DNA of 42,618 nt from JAGBWK01 sp964462445 (GTDB lineage: Bacteria; Bacteroidota; Bacteroidia; Bacteroidales; Muribaculaceae). Where the stretch lies: NCBI GenBank assembly GCA_964462445.1, contig CAYWXG010000018.1, positions 1 through 42,618 of the forward strand, read 5' to 3'. The position numbers and the translations under genes are program-made. The notes beneath the pieces were generated by a model. That model searched no databases. It was not told the origin of the DNA and saw nothing but the letters and a program-made list of their open reading frames with translations. Shown here piece after piece: positions 8,846 through 17,394 of the stretch (position 1 is the stretch's first letter; each line of letters opens with the position of its first letter).

Positions 8846-9967
8846 TTATTTCTTTTCGTTAAGTGTTTTTATCAATTCAATTTCTTTGGCATCGAAAGGA
8901 GTGCCGTCGGGACGAATAATGTCGTGGAACCACACTTTGGGCTCTTCTCCCGATGGGATTTGTTCCCCCCATGAGTAAATAGTATTAGTCTTACCTTTGA
9001 CAAATCCCCAGTTGATTGCGCCTACATTCATCTCTTTCAATATCGGCATTATCTTTTCAAATGTGCTGCCATTGGTGCGTGCCATATACTCTGTGCACAC
9101 CATCGGGCGATTCTGCATTCTAAGCACTTGGGCGATGGTGCGATGACGGTCAGGTCCATCATAATTGTGGTAACTTATTATGTCGGAATTGTTGAGACTG
9201 AAGTGATTGAGCTCATTGAATGCAGGATTATCGTAACACCATACACCAACAGTTAACGGCTGCGACGGGTTGCATGCTCTCGCCCATTCAAAGGCTTTTT
9301 TTACTAATGGTAATGACGACCCTTCATGACCATTATTCCCGGGTTCATTGTATAGGTCCCAGAATAGAATTCGCTCATCGTTGGCATACGTGCCGACAAT
9401 CTCCTTTACATAAACTTCAAGGCGAGGGTATAGTGTTGACGTGTCCTGACGCAAACTTACCGACGGGTCGCGAAGCCACCCTGAATTATGCACTCCCGGC
9501 TTTGGCTCCGGCTGTTCCCCATATTGAGACTCTGCATTCCAGCAATCATCAAAGAATACAAAATGAGGGCGTATGCCATGACTCTTGCATATATTCAAAA
9601 ATTCATCGATTCGTTTTACAAATTCTTCTCCCTCATTTTCCCACACAACGCTGCTCAAAAACACTCGCATTGTGTTGAAGCCCATTTCTTCTGCCAAAGC
9701 AAGTTCTTTATCAATAAGTTCGGGCGACCATGTGTCGGCACTCCACATCTCGATTTGATTTATTGCATTCGATGGTGTGTAATTACACCCTGAAAGCCAG
9801 GGCAACTTAGCGCTCCATGCTGCGGCCTTAGCCTCGCTCCAGCGCTCTGAGTTTTTACAACAGTTATTCTGTTTTTCGCATTGAGCCTTTTCTTGGTGGC
9901 ATCCTGTGGTTGCAAATAATCCACTTGCCGCTACAACCAATAGAGCAAAAATTTTTCTAATCATCAT
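8846..9967 (-). CDS. Lipoprotein glycoside hydrolase, GH5-like (clan GH-A)
   Basis: A 373-residue cell-envelope hydrolase. A signal sequence ends in a lipobox-like ATTGC, with C23 as the likely lipidated residue. A cysteine-rich linker follows (C23, C30, C36, C37). The (beta/alpha)8 barrel shows the two glutamates of clan GH-A: E208 in DLYNEPGN (acid/base) and E293 in VCTEYMAR (nucleophile). Early barrel features include WLSGCNYTPSNA and MGFNTMRVFL. Such proteins are often named cellulase or 1,4-beta-xylanase automatically; the substrate (beta-glucan, xylan or mannan) cannot be read here. It stands alone, without SusC/SusD partners, with a TATATTTG -7 element upstream (10050-10043) and a hairpin terminator downstream. 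Confidence 0.85.
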   Translation of the reverse strand: MMIRKIFALLVVAASGLFATTGCHQEKAQCEKQNNCCKNSERWSEAKAAAWSAKLPWLSGCNYTPSNAINQIEMWSADTWSPELIDKELALAEEMGFNTMRVFLSSVVWENEGEEFVKRIDEFLNICKSHGIRPHFVFFDDCWNAESQYGEQPEPKPGVHNSGWLRDPSVSLRQDTSTLYPRLEVYVKEIVGTYANDERILFWDLYNEPGNNGHEGSSLPLVKKAFEWARACNPSQPLTVGVWCYDNPAFNELNHFSLNNSDIISYHNYDGPDRHRTIAQVLRMQNRPMVCTEYMARTNGSTFEKIMPILKEMNVGAINWGFVKGKTNTIYSWGEQIPSGEEPKVWFHDIIRPDGTPFDAKEIELIKTLNEKK

Positions 9968-10172
9968 GTTTTGTATTTTAGGTTAGGTAATGTCTTGTGT
10001 AAAAAGATTTGGTATGCTTGGGTCTATTTATCTCTCTTTTTGCAAATATAATATTTTTCATCGAAATGATGTAAATATATTGTTGTTTTCGCCAGCTTTT
10101 TTAATAGCGTTAATTCAATAATAGTTAAATCGTTAAATTTAGTTTGCAATAACATCCTACTCTACTGAATTT

Positions 10173-10203
10173 TTTGGCAATTGGATGTAAATGATTAAAT
10201 TTG
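10173..10203 (+). promoter_or_regulatory. Promoter of dapB-lepB-wbqC
   Basis: TTTG (10173-10176), exactly 19 bases, then TAAATTTG (10196-10203) is a full match to the Bacteroidetes consensus. The dapB ATG lies 23 bases past the -7 element. It also argues against the GTG at 10205 being the start, since that would leave almost no leader. Confidence 0.88.
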
Positions 10204-10225
10204 CGTGTTAAAAAATAGATTGAAT

Positions 10226-10945
10226 ATGAAAATTGCTCTTATCGGCTACGGTAAAATGGGCCGAATGATTGAAAATATTGCTCGACAAAGAGGTCACGAA
10301 ATTGTTGCTGTCATCGACATCAACAATCAAGAAGATTTCGATTCTGAAGGATTCCTATCGGCCGATGTTGCTATCGAATTTACTGTCCCTTCAACTGCCA
10401 TTGCCAACTACGAACGTGCCTTCCAACGTGGCATTCCGGTAGTTTCAGGTACCACGGCTTGGGGTAAAGTTGAAGATTTGCGCCCCATGATTGAAAAATA
10501 CGACGCTACATTCTTCTGGACTTCTAATTTCAGTGTGGGTGTCAACATCTTCTTCGCTGTTAATCGCTACCTCGCTCGCATTATGAATCATTTCGGTCAA
10601 TATCAACCCGATATGCTCGAAATTCATCATGTTCATAAACTCGACCACCCAAGTGGAACAGCAAAAACGCTTGCCGAGGGTATTATAGATGAAACTGCTC
10701 GTATCGAGAAATGGACTGAAGATACCCCCGATGCAAATTCTATTTTCATTGACCATCGTCGCGAAGGTGAAGTCCCCGGCACTCATATAATCAATTGGAA
10801 ATCTCCCGTCGACACTATCACTATCGGGCATGAAGCAAATTCGCGCGAAGGCTTTGCTTTAGGAGCTGTTATTGCAGCTGAATACACCAAAGGTCGCCAC
10901 GGCATCCTTTCTATGGAACAATTAATGGGCGATATCCTTAAATAA
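10226..10945 (+). CDS. dapB: 4-hydroxy-tetrahydrodipicolinate reductase
   Basis: Second committed step of the diaminopimelate/lysine pathway: NAD(P)H-dependent reduction to tetrahydrodipicolinate. The 239-residue protein begins with the nucleotide-binding motif MKIALIGYGKMGRMI. It contains the family signature EIHHVHKLDHPSGTAKTLAE with the catalytic histidine pair and lysine, and ends with the usual short C-terminal helix. I choose the ATG at 10226 because it precedes the Rossmann strand directly; the open frame extends to a GTG at 10205. It is the first gene of dapB-lepB-wbqC. Its product feeds meso-diaminopimelate, the residue that MurE (also in this window) adds to peptidoglycan. Confidence 0.97.
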   Translation: MKIALIGYGKMGRMIENIARQRGHEIVAVIDINNQEDFDSEGFLSADVAIEFTVPSTAIANYERAFQRGIPVVSGTTAWGKVEDLRPMIEKYDATFFWTSNFSVGVNIFFAVNRYLARIMNHFGQYQPDMLEIHHVHKLDHPSGTAKTLAEGIIDETARIEKWTEDTPDANSIFIDHRREGEVPGTHIINWKSPVDTITIGHEANSREGFALGAVIAAEYTKGRHGILSMEQLMGDILK

Positions 10946-10959
10946 CACGATTTTACGCT

Positions 10960-12396
10960 ATGAATTCCAACGCAAAAAACAACGAAAAATTTCTCGATAA
11001 AGTCAAAGCAAGTCTGCGTGCTCGCACTTCGAATATTAAAACAGCTCGATGGCTGAGATTTGGCATCGTAGCTGCTCTTTGGATTGCTTTTACGATTTGG
11101 ATGCAGACATGGTGGCTTGCCCTCGTGCTTTTCCTCCTTTTCGACATCTATATCACCGGATATATCCCATTCACTTGGTGGAAACATAGTAAAAATAAGA
11201 CTGTGCGCACAGTGATGGCATGGGTTGATGCGTTGGTTTATGCAATTATTCTCGTGTACTTCGTCTTCAACTTCATCGGACAAAACTATACCATTCCATC
11301 TTCTTCGCTCGAAAAAACGCTACTCACCGGCGACTATCTTTTCGTCAACAAGATGACCTACGGTCCGCGTGTGCCGATGACTCCCATCCATTTCCCCTTG
11401 GTTCACAACACTTTGCCTATCCTCAATTGCAATAGCTATCTTGAGTGGCCCCATGTGAAATATCGTCGTCTCAGCGGATTTCGTAATGTTGAGTCGGGCG
11501 ACATAGTTGTATTCAATTTCCCTGCCGGCGACACTGTGATGACCAAATGCCCCAACCCCGACTACTATCAGCTCGTGGCTTTGAAGGGGTATGAGGCTGT
11601 CAACAACAACGAAGCCGTTTTCGGCAAAAAAATCACCCGACCTGTCGACCGTCGCGAAAACTATGTGAAACGTGCAGTCGGACTTCCCGGTCAGCGACTG
11701 AAAATTGTTGATGGCGATATCTATATCGACGGGCAGATGCAAGCAATGCCACGCGATGCTCAATTTGCCTACTATGTGATGACCGATGGCAACCGTTTGC
11801 CCGAAATTTTCTTCGATGAACTCGACATCGCTAAAGATGACCGTGTGTTGATGCAGACCCCTGTCGGATATCCCCCGGTTTATCGTTTGCCTCTCACGAA
11901 AGAGATGTTGGCAAAAGTGGAATCTTATCCCCATGTCACTACTGTCACTCGCGAGGACGCGTCCGACGACCCTCTTAACATCTTCCCCTTCGAACTTGCC
12001 CAACGTGAAGGATGGACTCGTGCCGACTACGGAGGCCGCAACGGTATCCTTATCCCCAAAAAGGGTATGACTGTGCCTCTCGACTACGACAATTGGCTCC
12101 TCTACGAACGTGCAATTCGTGTCTACGAAGACAACCCCTCTGCGCAGTGGAAAGATGGTAAAGTTTATATCAACGACCAACCTGCCGACACCTATACATT
12201 CGCGATGGACTACTACTTCATGATGGGCGACAATCGCGACAATTCGCTCGACTCCCGTTATTGGGGCTTCGTGCCTGAGGACCATATTGTTGGTACTCCG
12301 GTCGGCGTGCTTATCTCTTTCGATAAAGATAAATCTATCTTCAACGGCAAAATTCGTTGGAATCGTATTTTCCGCGATGCAAATCCCGATAAATGA
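10960..12396 (+). CDS. lepB: Signal peptidase I
   Basis: Inner-membrane Ser/Lys peptidase that removes signal peptides from exported proteins. In 478 residues it shows hydrophobic segments at about 33-60 and 88-108. The nucleophile region is IPSSSLEKTLLTGD, with S116 the likely nucleophile; the residue after it is Leu where Met is usual. The lysine region is NYVKRAVGLPGQ (K237), and the conserved C-terminal box is MMGDNRDNSLDSRYWGFVP. It is longer than the E. coli enzyme because of an insertion between the lysine box and the last box, common in Bacteroidetes. It lies 14 bases after dapB and overlaps wbqC by four bases (ATGA). Confidence 0.96.
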   Translation: MNSNAKNNEKFLDKVKASLRARTSNIKTARWLRFGIVAALWIAFTIWMQTWWLALVLFLLFDIYITGYIPFTWWKHSKNKTVRTVMAWVDALVYAIILVYFVFNFIGQNYTIPSSSLEKTLLTGDYLFVNKMTYGPRVPMTPIHFPLVHNTLPILNCNSYLEWPHVKYRRLSGFRNVESGDIVVFNFPAGDTVMTKCPNPDYYQLVALKGYEAVNNNEAVFGKKITRPVDRRENYVKRAVGLPGQRLKIVDGDIYIDGQMQAMPRDAQFAYYVMTDGNRLPEIFFDELDIAKDDRVLMQTPVGYPPVYRLPLTKEMLAKVESYPHVTTVTREDASDDPLNIFPFELAQREGWTRADYGGRNGILIPKKGMTVPLDYDNWLLYERAIRVYEDNPSAQWKDGKVYINDQPADTYTFAMDYYFMMGDNRDNSLDSRYWGFVPEDHIVGTPVGVLISFDKDKSIFNGKIRWNRIFRDANPDK

Positions 12397-13037
12397 GGCA
12401 TTTCGGACAGATTGACCGGCAAATTTCACTTCCAATCCGATATTTCGGTTCTGTGGAATATTATGCCACGATGGGGGCTTACGATCGTGTCGTCGTCAAC
12501 GATACTGCACGCTACGACAAACGCCAAAAAGCTACTCACCGTATGGATATTATCGACACACACGGCGTAAAATCTCTCACGGTGCCGATAAGCCGTCCCG
12601 ACAACTTCTCCGGACAATTACATTGGAACAACATCGCCATTTCCCAACATGGGCAGTGGTGGCACGTCATTGCCGAAACTTTGGCATCGGCCTACGGGCG
12701 CACTCCTTTCTTTGAATTTTACATCGATAGGCTACTTCGTTTTTTCTCATCTTCAACATCGGCGGAATTTCAAAATGTGGCAACTCTTTGCCGTGAAGTC
12801 GACATCGCTATCAGAGCGATACTCGGTTTTGACAACGAAGTAATCTATGCATCTCAATCCCATGATGCCGATACAATGACCTCAGCAATTGCCACTTCCG
12901 ATATTGTACAACCTCATTCCGTCGAATACTATCAAGTGCGTCGCGATAAATTTGGATTTGTGCCGCAATTAAGTATTCTCGACCTCATTTTCAACATGGG
13001 TCCCGAAAGCTCCATCACCCTCCAAAAAATGATTTAA
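12393..13037 (+). CDS. WbqC-like family protein
   Basis: A 214-residue cytoplasmic protein of the WbqC family, whose members occur in O-antigen loci and next to lepB in Bacteroidetes; the biochemical role is not settled. Seen here are the family-like segments FGSVEYYATMGAYDRV, SLTVPISRP, WHVIAETLASAYGRTPFFEFY and the C-terminal QLSILDLIFNMGPES. Its ATG overlaps the lepB stop by four bases, so it is translationally coupled. The last six codons, the stop and one further base form a 21-bp sequence repeated perfectly at 18011-18031, on the far side of the Rhs island. The gene itself appears intact. Confidence 0.9.
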   Translation: MRHFGQIDRQISLPIRYFGSVEYYATMGAYDRVVVNDTARYDKRQKATHRMDIIDTHGVKSLTVPISRPDNFSGQLHWNNIAISQHGQWWHVIAETLASAYGRTPFFEFYIDRLLRFFSSSTSAEFQNVATLCREVDIAIRAILGFDNEVIYASQSHDADTMTSAIATSDIVQPHSVEYYQVRRDKFGFVPQLSILDLIFNMGPESSITLQKMI

Positions 13038-13038
13038 C
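13018..13038 (+). repeat. Left copy of the 21-bp direct repeat flanking the Rhs island
   Basis: A 21-base sequence starting CCCTCC, followed by AAAAAATGATTTAAC, covers the 3' end of wbqC including its TAA stop. The identical 21 bases recur at 18011-18031 in the same orientation; bases on either side differ. This is the pattern of an attachment site or insertion-associated duplication. Confidence 0.85.
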
Positions 13039-13236
13039 GCACTAATTTTGCGTCTAAATTTATTTTAAAACACACCAAAAAAATTTCCTCAAAATTGCAT
13101 ATTTAGAGCAATATAAATATATTTGCAAATCATGCAAACTTAAATTAACAGTGCACTCGCGCTCTCTATATGCCACAGAAACACGACATATTACCTTTAT
13201 ATTCATGCTTTCGGGCAATTCGGTTGAAAATACGTC
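13039..13236. other. Non-coding left end of the island
   Basis: The stretch is AT-rich, and I see no gene in it. It contains the possible promoter at 13095-13125 that precedes the signal-peptide-like remnant. Confidence 0.5.
13095..13125 (+). promoter_or_regulatory. Possible promoter at the left end of the island
   Basis: A TATATTTG element (13118-13125) has a TTG at 13095-13097, close to the expected -33 distance. It could drive the signal-peptide-like remnant and copy A downstream. The -33 match is imperfect. Confidence 0.45.
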
Positions 13237-13392
13237 TTGATTTTAGGTCTGATTTTCATCGGATTTTACTCTTTTGCGAGTAATTCAAACACATATTTCG
13301 AGGAGGGGGTTGAAGTTACGGAAAGTTTAAATGAAATGATTTCCGATGCGGATAGAGATGGAAGATGGAGCGGAGATAGAGAATATGTATGA
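13237..13392 (+). pseudogene. Signal-peptide-like 5' remnant fused out of frame to the Rhs core
   Basis: Starting at a TTG (13237) right after an in-frame stop (13225-13227) and two further codons, this frame encodes LILGLIFIGFYSFASNSN, then an acidic stretch, which looks like an export signal and early mature region. It runs into the Rhs core at about 13343 in the wrong frame and stops at 13390-13392. My reading is that this is the broken 5' end of a longer secreted Rhs gene whose middle has been deleted. No ATG start exists, so expression is doubtful. Coincidence cannot be ruled out for so short a segment. Confidence 0.35.
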
Positions 13393-13911
13393 TGCCGAAG
13401 GGACATTGCGACAGAGGAAACATATTGGCAGTGACGACACCGAAATTGCCGTTACCGACTACAGCGGAGTATGGGAATTCAAGAATGGCGCACTCTCTCG
13501 CATCAATATCCCCGGGGGATATATACAAGGGGATAGTGTTTACTTCTATATTGCCGACCAACAGGGGAATATTCGACAGGTGTGGAACGCCTCGACCGGT
13601 CAGACCGTTCAGGACAACCATTACTACCCCTATGGCGCAATGTTCGGGGAATCGGCGGCAGTGGAATATGTCAATGCAATGGCAGGGATAAACAATATTG
13701 CATCGATAAATGCGGAGGTATCGGCGAATCCGTATCGCTACGGCGGGAAAGAGTGGTTGATGCAAGAGGGGCTGAACTACTACGACTTTGCAGCGCGTCA
13801 GTATGACCCGACGACAGGTCGCTTCATTCACCCCGACCCGCTGAATGGCAAATACCCCCACCTTTCCTCTTATCTCTATTGCGCCGGCAATCCCATCAAC
13901 GCCACCGACCC
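13343..13911 (+). repeat. Rhs core repeat, copy A
   Basis: About 569 bp are identical to 16213-16781 (offset 2,870) except one base (T at 13870, C at 16740). The repeat encodes the end of the Rhs shell, including the DPTTGRFIHPDPLNGKYPHL segment and the SYLYCAGNPINATDP boundary. As a direct repeat it is a natural substrate for homologous recombination. Confidence 0.95.
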
Positions 13912-14605
13912 AACGGGAATGGCGGTGATTTATGATATGAATGGGGCTTATGTCGGAACGACGGACGAGGGCTTTACCGGTGGTGTCTACATCTATAATG
14001 GAACAACTAATATCGATTTCTCAGAATATACAGAAGATGAATTGAAGAATTCAGAATCACTTATTTTATTTAGTTACGAAGAGTTAGCTAGTTCACTTTC
14101 AGAGAATGTCAAGCAAGCGATATTTAATAATATCCTATCTCATTTTAACTATACATATATTTATAATGAAATGTTCCACATGTCACGAATATATGGCGAA
14201 GGCATTGAGGTTATTGACATAAATGCATTGCCGGAATCAAATTGGCGCACGTATGTAACCTTCCGGAATGGGATTGCGGTAGGATTGCCCAAAATCTATG
14301 GAGGTGGTGATTTTATTGAACGACATGAGGCTACAGTTGGGAATATAGTCGCAACCTTGCTTGTTCATGAATGGTTTACTCATGGAATTAAAAATATTGG
14401 TTTCGATGACAATTTACATCATCTAGCATACAAAAACGTTATTGATTGGAAGCCATTATGGAATTTGACGACAGATAGATATAAAGGTTTTATAATGGAC
14501 CATTTTAAATATTACTATGAAACAGAAACCAACATGAAATTGGTAGATTATTATTACCAAAATCTATATAATAAATACATAAAATTCTATCAGAATGGGA
14601 AATAA
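13346..14605 (+). pseudogene. Rhs C-terminal fragment A with an HEWFTH tip
   Basis: The frame gives 419 residues. Residues 1-192 are the Rhs repeat-associated core, ending at the conserved boundary NATDPTGM. Residues 193-419 are a unique tip with no relation I can see to the tip of copy B. The tip carries VHEWFTHG, with H341, E342 and H346 in an HExxxH pattern that suggests a zinc site. A histidine/aspartate-rich stretch follows that could give a third ligand. Rhs proteins normally have a long N-terminal repeat region; here it is absent, so this is either a silent C-terminal cassette or a translated fragment starting at the ATG at 13346. The tip DNA is AT-rich. It overlaps its downstream partner gene by 11 bases, the usual sign of toxin-immunity coupling. 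Metallopeptidase activity is inference. Confidence 0.7.
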
Positions 14606-15368
14606 AGTAAAGGGAATATTGCTATTTTTAATTTTTGCGCCTTTAATTTTAGGGGCAAAAACAACAGTTGCGCGTAATTCCAGAAATAGTCTTACGAAAG
14701 AGGCTATGCAATCGGTCAATACTGAAATAAATCCTGATAGTATCAATATCTATGGCAATCTGAATTTTATTTGTCCGGGAGATTTATGGGATATATTTGA
14801 ATGTCAGATTATATTTATGGATTCAATTGCAGAAGTATACGTTCAGGACTTTAGGAAACAATCTATAAATAACGAATATTTTCTTATTACGCTAAACAAA
14901 CCGGCGACTGATCGTCTAAAAACGTTATTATACTCTATCTATTCCGATAGTAATACTGCATTAAAAGATGGAATCCCAAATGAGCGATCTATTATGAGTG
15001 CTAATAGAAGCGATTTGTCTATAAAGCTGTTATTGAATGGTAAAATAGTTAATGAATTTTTTCATGTATGGGATATACATTATTCATATCGGAGTATTAT
15101 CACATCTACTAATACTTTAGAACCATTCAAACCTCCGTTTTATAAAATGCTTGAACTGATATATGACATATTGTTTCAAATAGACAAAGAAATATATCAT
15201 GGTAGAAGTAATAGAAAAGCAACGGATTGGGTAGAAAACGAATTCAATTATAATTATTATAAGCCGGGCTATAGAACTGTCACCGATAAAATTATGCATT
15301 TACGGAGTTCCGCCAATGCAATAAAGGCAATTTATCGTACGATATGTGACACGAATAAAAAGGATTGA
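14595..15368 (+). CDS. Hypothetical secreted protein, candidate immunity partner of tip A
   Basis: I do not recognise a family. The 257-residue protein starts with a clear signal peptide (MGNKVKGILLFLIFAPLILG, cleavage probably near GA-K), so it should reach the periplasm or envelope. The mature part is rich in Asn, Ile and Tyr, with no repeats or catalytic motif visible. It overlaps the end of the Rhs tip A gene by 11 bases. Position, size, export and AT-rich composition fit an immunity protein that protects the periplasm from its cognate tip. That role is inferred from gene order only. Confidence 0.65.
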   Translation: MGNKVKGILLFLIFAPLILGAKTTVARNSRNSLTKEAMQSVNTEINPDSINIYGNLNFICPGDLWDIFECQIIFMDSIAEVYVQDFRKQSINNEYFLITLNKPATDRLKTLLYSIYSDSNTALKDGIPNERSIMSANRSDLSIKLLLNGKIVNEFFHVWDIHYSYRSIITSTNTLEPFKPPFYKMLELIYDILFQIDKEIYHGRSNRKATDWVENEFNYNYYKPGYRTVTDKIMHLRSSANAIKAIYRTICDTNKKD

Positions 15369-15426
15369 ATATTGCCACTTTTAATGAATTCGAGCCATTC
15401 AACAACATAAATTCCAATGAATCCCA

Positions 15427-17394
15427 ATGAATTGCCGTAGAGACATATTGAATTGTAAGCGAGCCGGGGTGGTGACAACGGTGTCGCATCAATACCTCTA
15501 TGATAATCTTGACCGCAAAATATCGGTGACAACAACGATCGACGGCGAAGAGATTGCACGGACAGCGACAACCTACGACGACAAAGGGCGCGTTGCAACG
15601 ACCACAATGTCGGATGTCAAAACCGATAATACCAACGCATTGAATTACGGCTATCTTGTCAACGGCAGAGTCAAATCCATATCCACATCAAACGGCAAAT
15701 TTGAAATGACCTTGGGATTTGCATCGGGTATGTACCCCTCCTATTCGGGTAATGTATCATCGATATCGTGGCGTGGCGGAGATGGTGTAAATCGCATCTA
15801 TAATTACAGATACGACAAACTCAATCGTCTTATATCGGCAGAATACTACGAAGCCAATCGCGCTTCACGCAGCGACATATCATATATGGGCTCGCCCGAC
15901 TACGATACGAGCTACAGTTACGACCTGCAGGGTAATGTGAAGACGATATCGCGCAAGGGGATGACCGGGCTGACACCGGGAGCCAACAATAAGATAGTGT
16001 CATACGGCAATACCGATAATCTGACATTGAGCTATACCGGCAATCGATTGAAGAGTGTGACAGATGCATCGTCGAGAATTTACTATACCGGAGCCACCGA
16101 TTTTGATGACGCTGCCGACTATGACACGGAATATGAATATGACTACAACGGGAATGTGACAGTCGACCGCAATCGCAAGATAGTGGGGGCTGTATACAAC
16201 TCGCTCAATCAGCCGATGCGGATAGAGATGGAAGATGGAGCGGAGATAGAGAATATGTATGATGCCGAAGGGACATTGCGACAGAGGAAACATATTGGCA
16301 GTGACGACACCGAAATTGCCGTTACCGACTACAGCGGAGTATGGGAATTCAAGAATGGCGCACTCTCTCGCATCAATATCCCCGGGGGATATATACAAGG
16401 GGATAGTGTTTACTTCTATATTGCCGACCAACAGGGGAATATTCGACAGGTGTGGAACGCCTCGACCGGTCAGACCGTTCAGGACAACCATTACTACCCC
16501 TATGGCGCAATGTTCGGGGAATCGGCGGCAGTGGAATATGTCAATGCAATGGCAGGGATAAACAATATTGCATCGATAAATGCGGAGGTATCGGCGAATC
16601 CGTATCGCTACGGCGGGAAAGAGTGGTTGATGCAAGAGGGGCTGAACTACTACGACTTTGCAGCGCGTCAGTATGACCCGACGACAGGTCGCTTCATTCA
16701 CCCCGACCCGCTGAATGGCAAATACCCCCACCTTTCCTCCTATCTCTATTGCGCCGGCAATCCCATCAACGCCACCGACCCCAGTGGAATGGTGGTGATA
16801 GCTTCTGATCGACAATCCCAAATTGCAATCAGGAACACTTTGCCTGTAAATGATAGAGATTATGTCATGTTTGATGAAAACAATCAAATTATAGTAAGTC
16901 TCATGGAAAGTCATGAGTCGATATCAATGAATTATAATGATTTATTAGAAATGGCCCAAAATTCAATTAATATAGTTGTCATGACACAAGACTATTATTT
17001 ATATAAGGATAATGAAGGACAAATTCATTTTAGGCATATGGGACAAATAGAATATGATGAATATTATATGGAAGAAAATCCTATTGCTCCAACAGGGTCT
17101 ACAAATGGAGATACCGGCTTTTTAGGTAAAGCACTATTACCTGATGTTGGTAAAAGTGGGCAAAATTCAATTGATAACAACATATACATTATTTTAAATA
17201 AAGGCATGTCGGACCTTGGTGCTGCAGAAACTTTTAGTCATGAGGGGTATGGTCATGCATATCTTTATATGAAGACACAAGATAGGGAAATTGCAGGACA
17301 TGATTTCATAGAAGGGTCAAAAGAAAATAATAAGCTTTTAGTGAATAGAATAGTCAACTCAATATTGGAAACAATAAAAAATTTTAAAGAATGA
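15427..17394 (+). CDS. Rhs repeat protein fragment B with an HEGYGH tip
   Basis: A 655-residue open frame. Residues from about 17 to 455 are Rhs/YD-repeat shell (YLYDNLDRKISV, YRYDKLNRLISAEYYE, YEYDYNGNVTVDRN and so on) ending in the core boundary NATDPSGM at residue 455. Residues 456-655 are a tip unlike that of copy A. It contains TFSHEGYGHAYLY, with H605, E606 and H610 forming HExxGH, the pattern known from M49 (dipeptidyl peptidase III) zinc enzymes; similarity beyond the motif is not claimed. The N-terminal encapsulation and export part of a full Rhs protein is missing, and the first 16 residues look non-homologous, so the gene is probably 5'-truncated and its ATG at 15427 is uncertain. 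Its stop overlaps the next gene by four bases (ATGA). Confidence 0.75.
   Translation: MNCRRDILNCKRAGVVTTVSHQYLYDNLDRKISVTTTIDGEEIARTATTYDDKGRVATTTMSDVKTDNTNALNYGYLVNGRVKSISTSNGKFEMTLGFASGMYPSYSGNVSSISWRGGDGVNRIYNYRYDKLNRLISAEYYEANRASRSDISYMGSPDYDTSYSYDLQGNVKTISRKGMTGLTPGANNKIVSYGNTDNLTLSYTGNRLKSVTDASSRIYYTGATDFDDAADYDTEYEYDYNGNVTVDRNRKIVGAVYNSLNQPMRIEMEDGAEIENMYDAEGTLRQRKHIGSDDTEIAVTDYSGVWEFKNGALSRINIPGGYIQGDSVYFYIADQQGNIRQVWNASTGQTVQDNHYYPYGAMFGESAAVEYVNAMAGINNIASINAEVSANPYRYGGKEWLMQEGLNYYDFAARQYDPTTGRFIHPDPLNGKYPHLSSYLYCAGNPINATDPSGMVVIASDRQSQIAIRNTLPVNDRDYVMFDENNQIIVSLMESHESISMNYNDLLEMAQNSINIVVMTQDYYLYKDNEGQIHFRHMGQIEYDEYYMEENPIAPTGSTNGDTGFLGKALLPDVGKSGQNSIDNNIYIILNKGMSDLGAAETFSHEGYGHAYLYMKTQDREIAGHDFIEGSKENNKLLVNRIVNSILETIKNFKE
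16213..16781 (+). repeat. Rhs core repeat, copy B
   Basis: Direct-repeat partner of 13343-13911 with a single mismatch. Left of 16213 this copy continues into further Rhs repeats, whereas copy A does not. Right of about 16781 the two diverge completely into different tips. Confidence 0.95.

Noticed and set aside
11320..12435. 371-codon minus-strand frame
   Set aside because: It lies opposite lepB, whose motifs are intact; this is a codon-bias shadow.
16000..16914. Long antisense open frame (304 codons) opposite Rhs copy B, and its partner opposite copy A (13316-13861)
   Set aside because: It is antisense to the Rhs core and duplicated only because the core is duplicated. The translation is rich in Cys, His and Ile with no domain, and the sense strand clearly encodes Rhs repeats.
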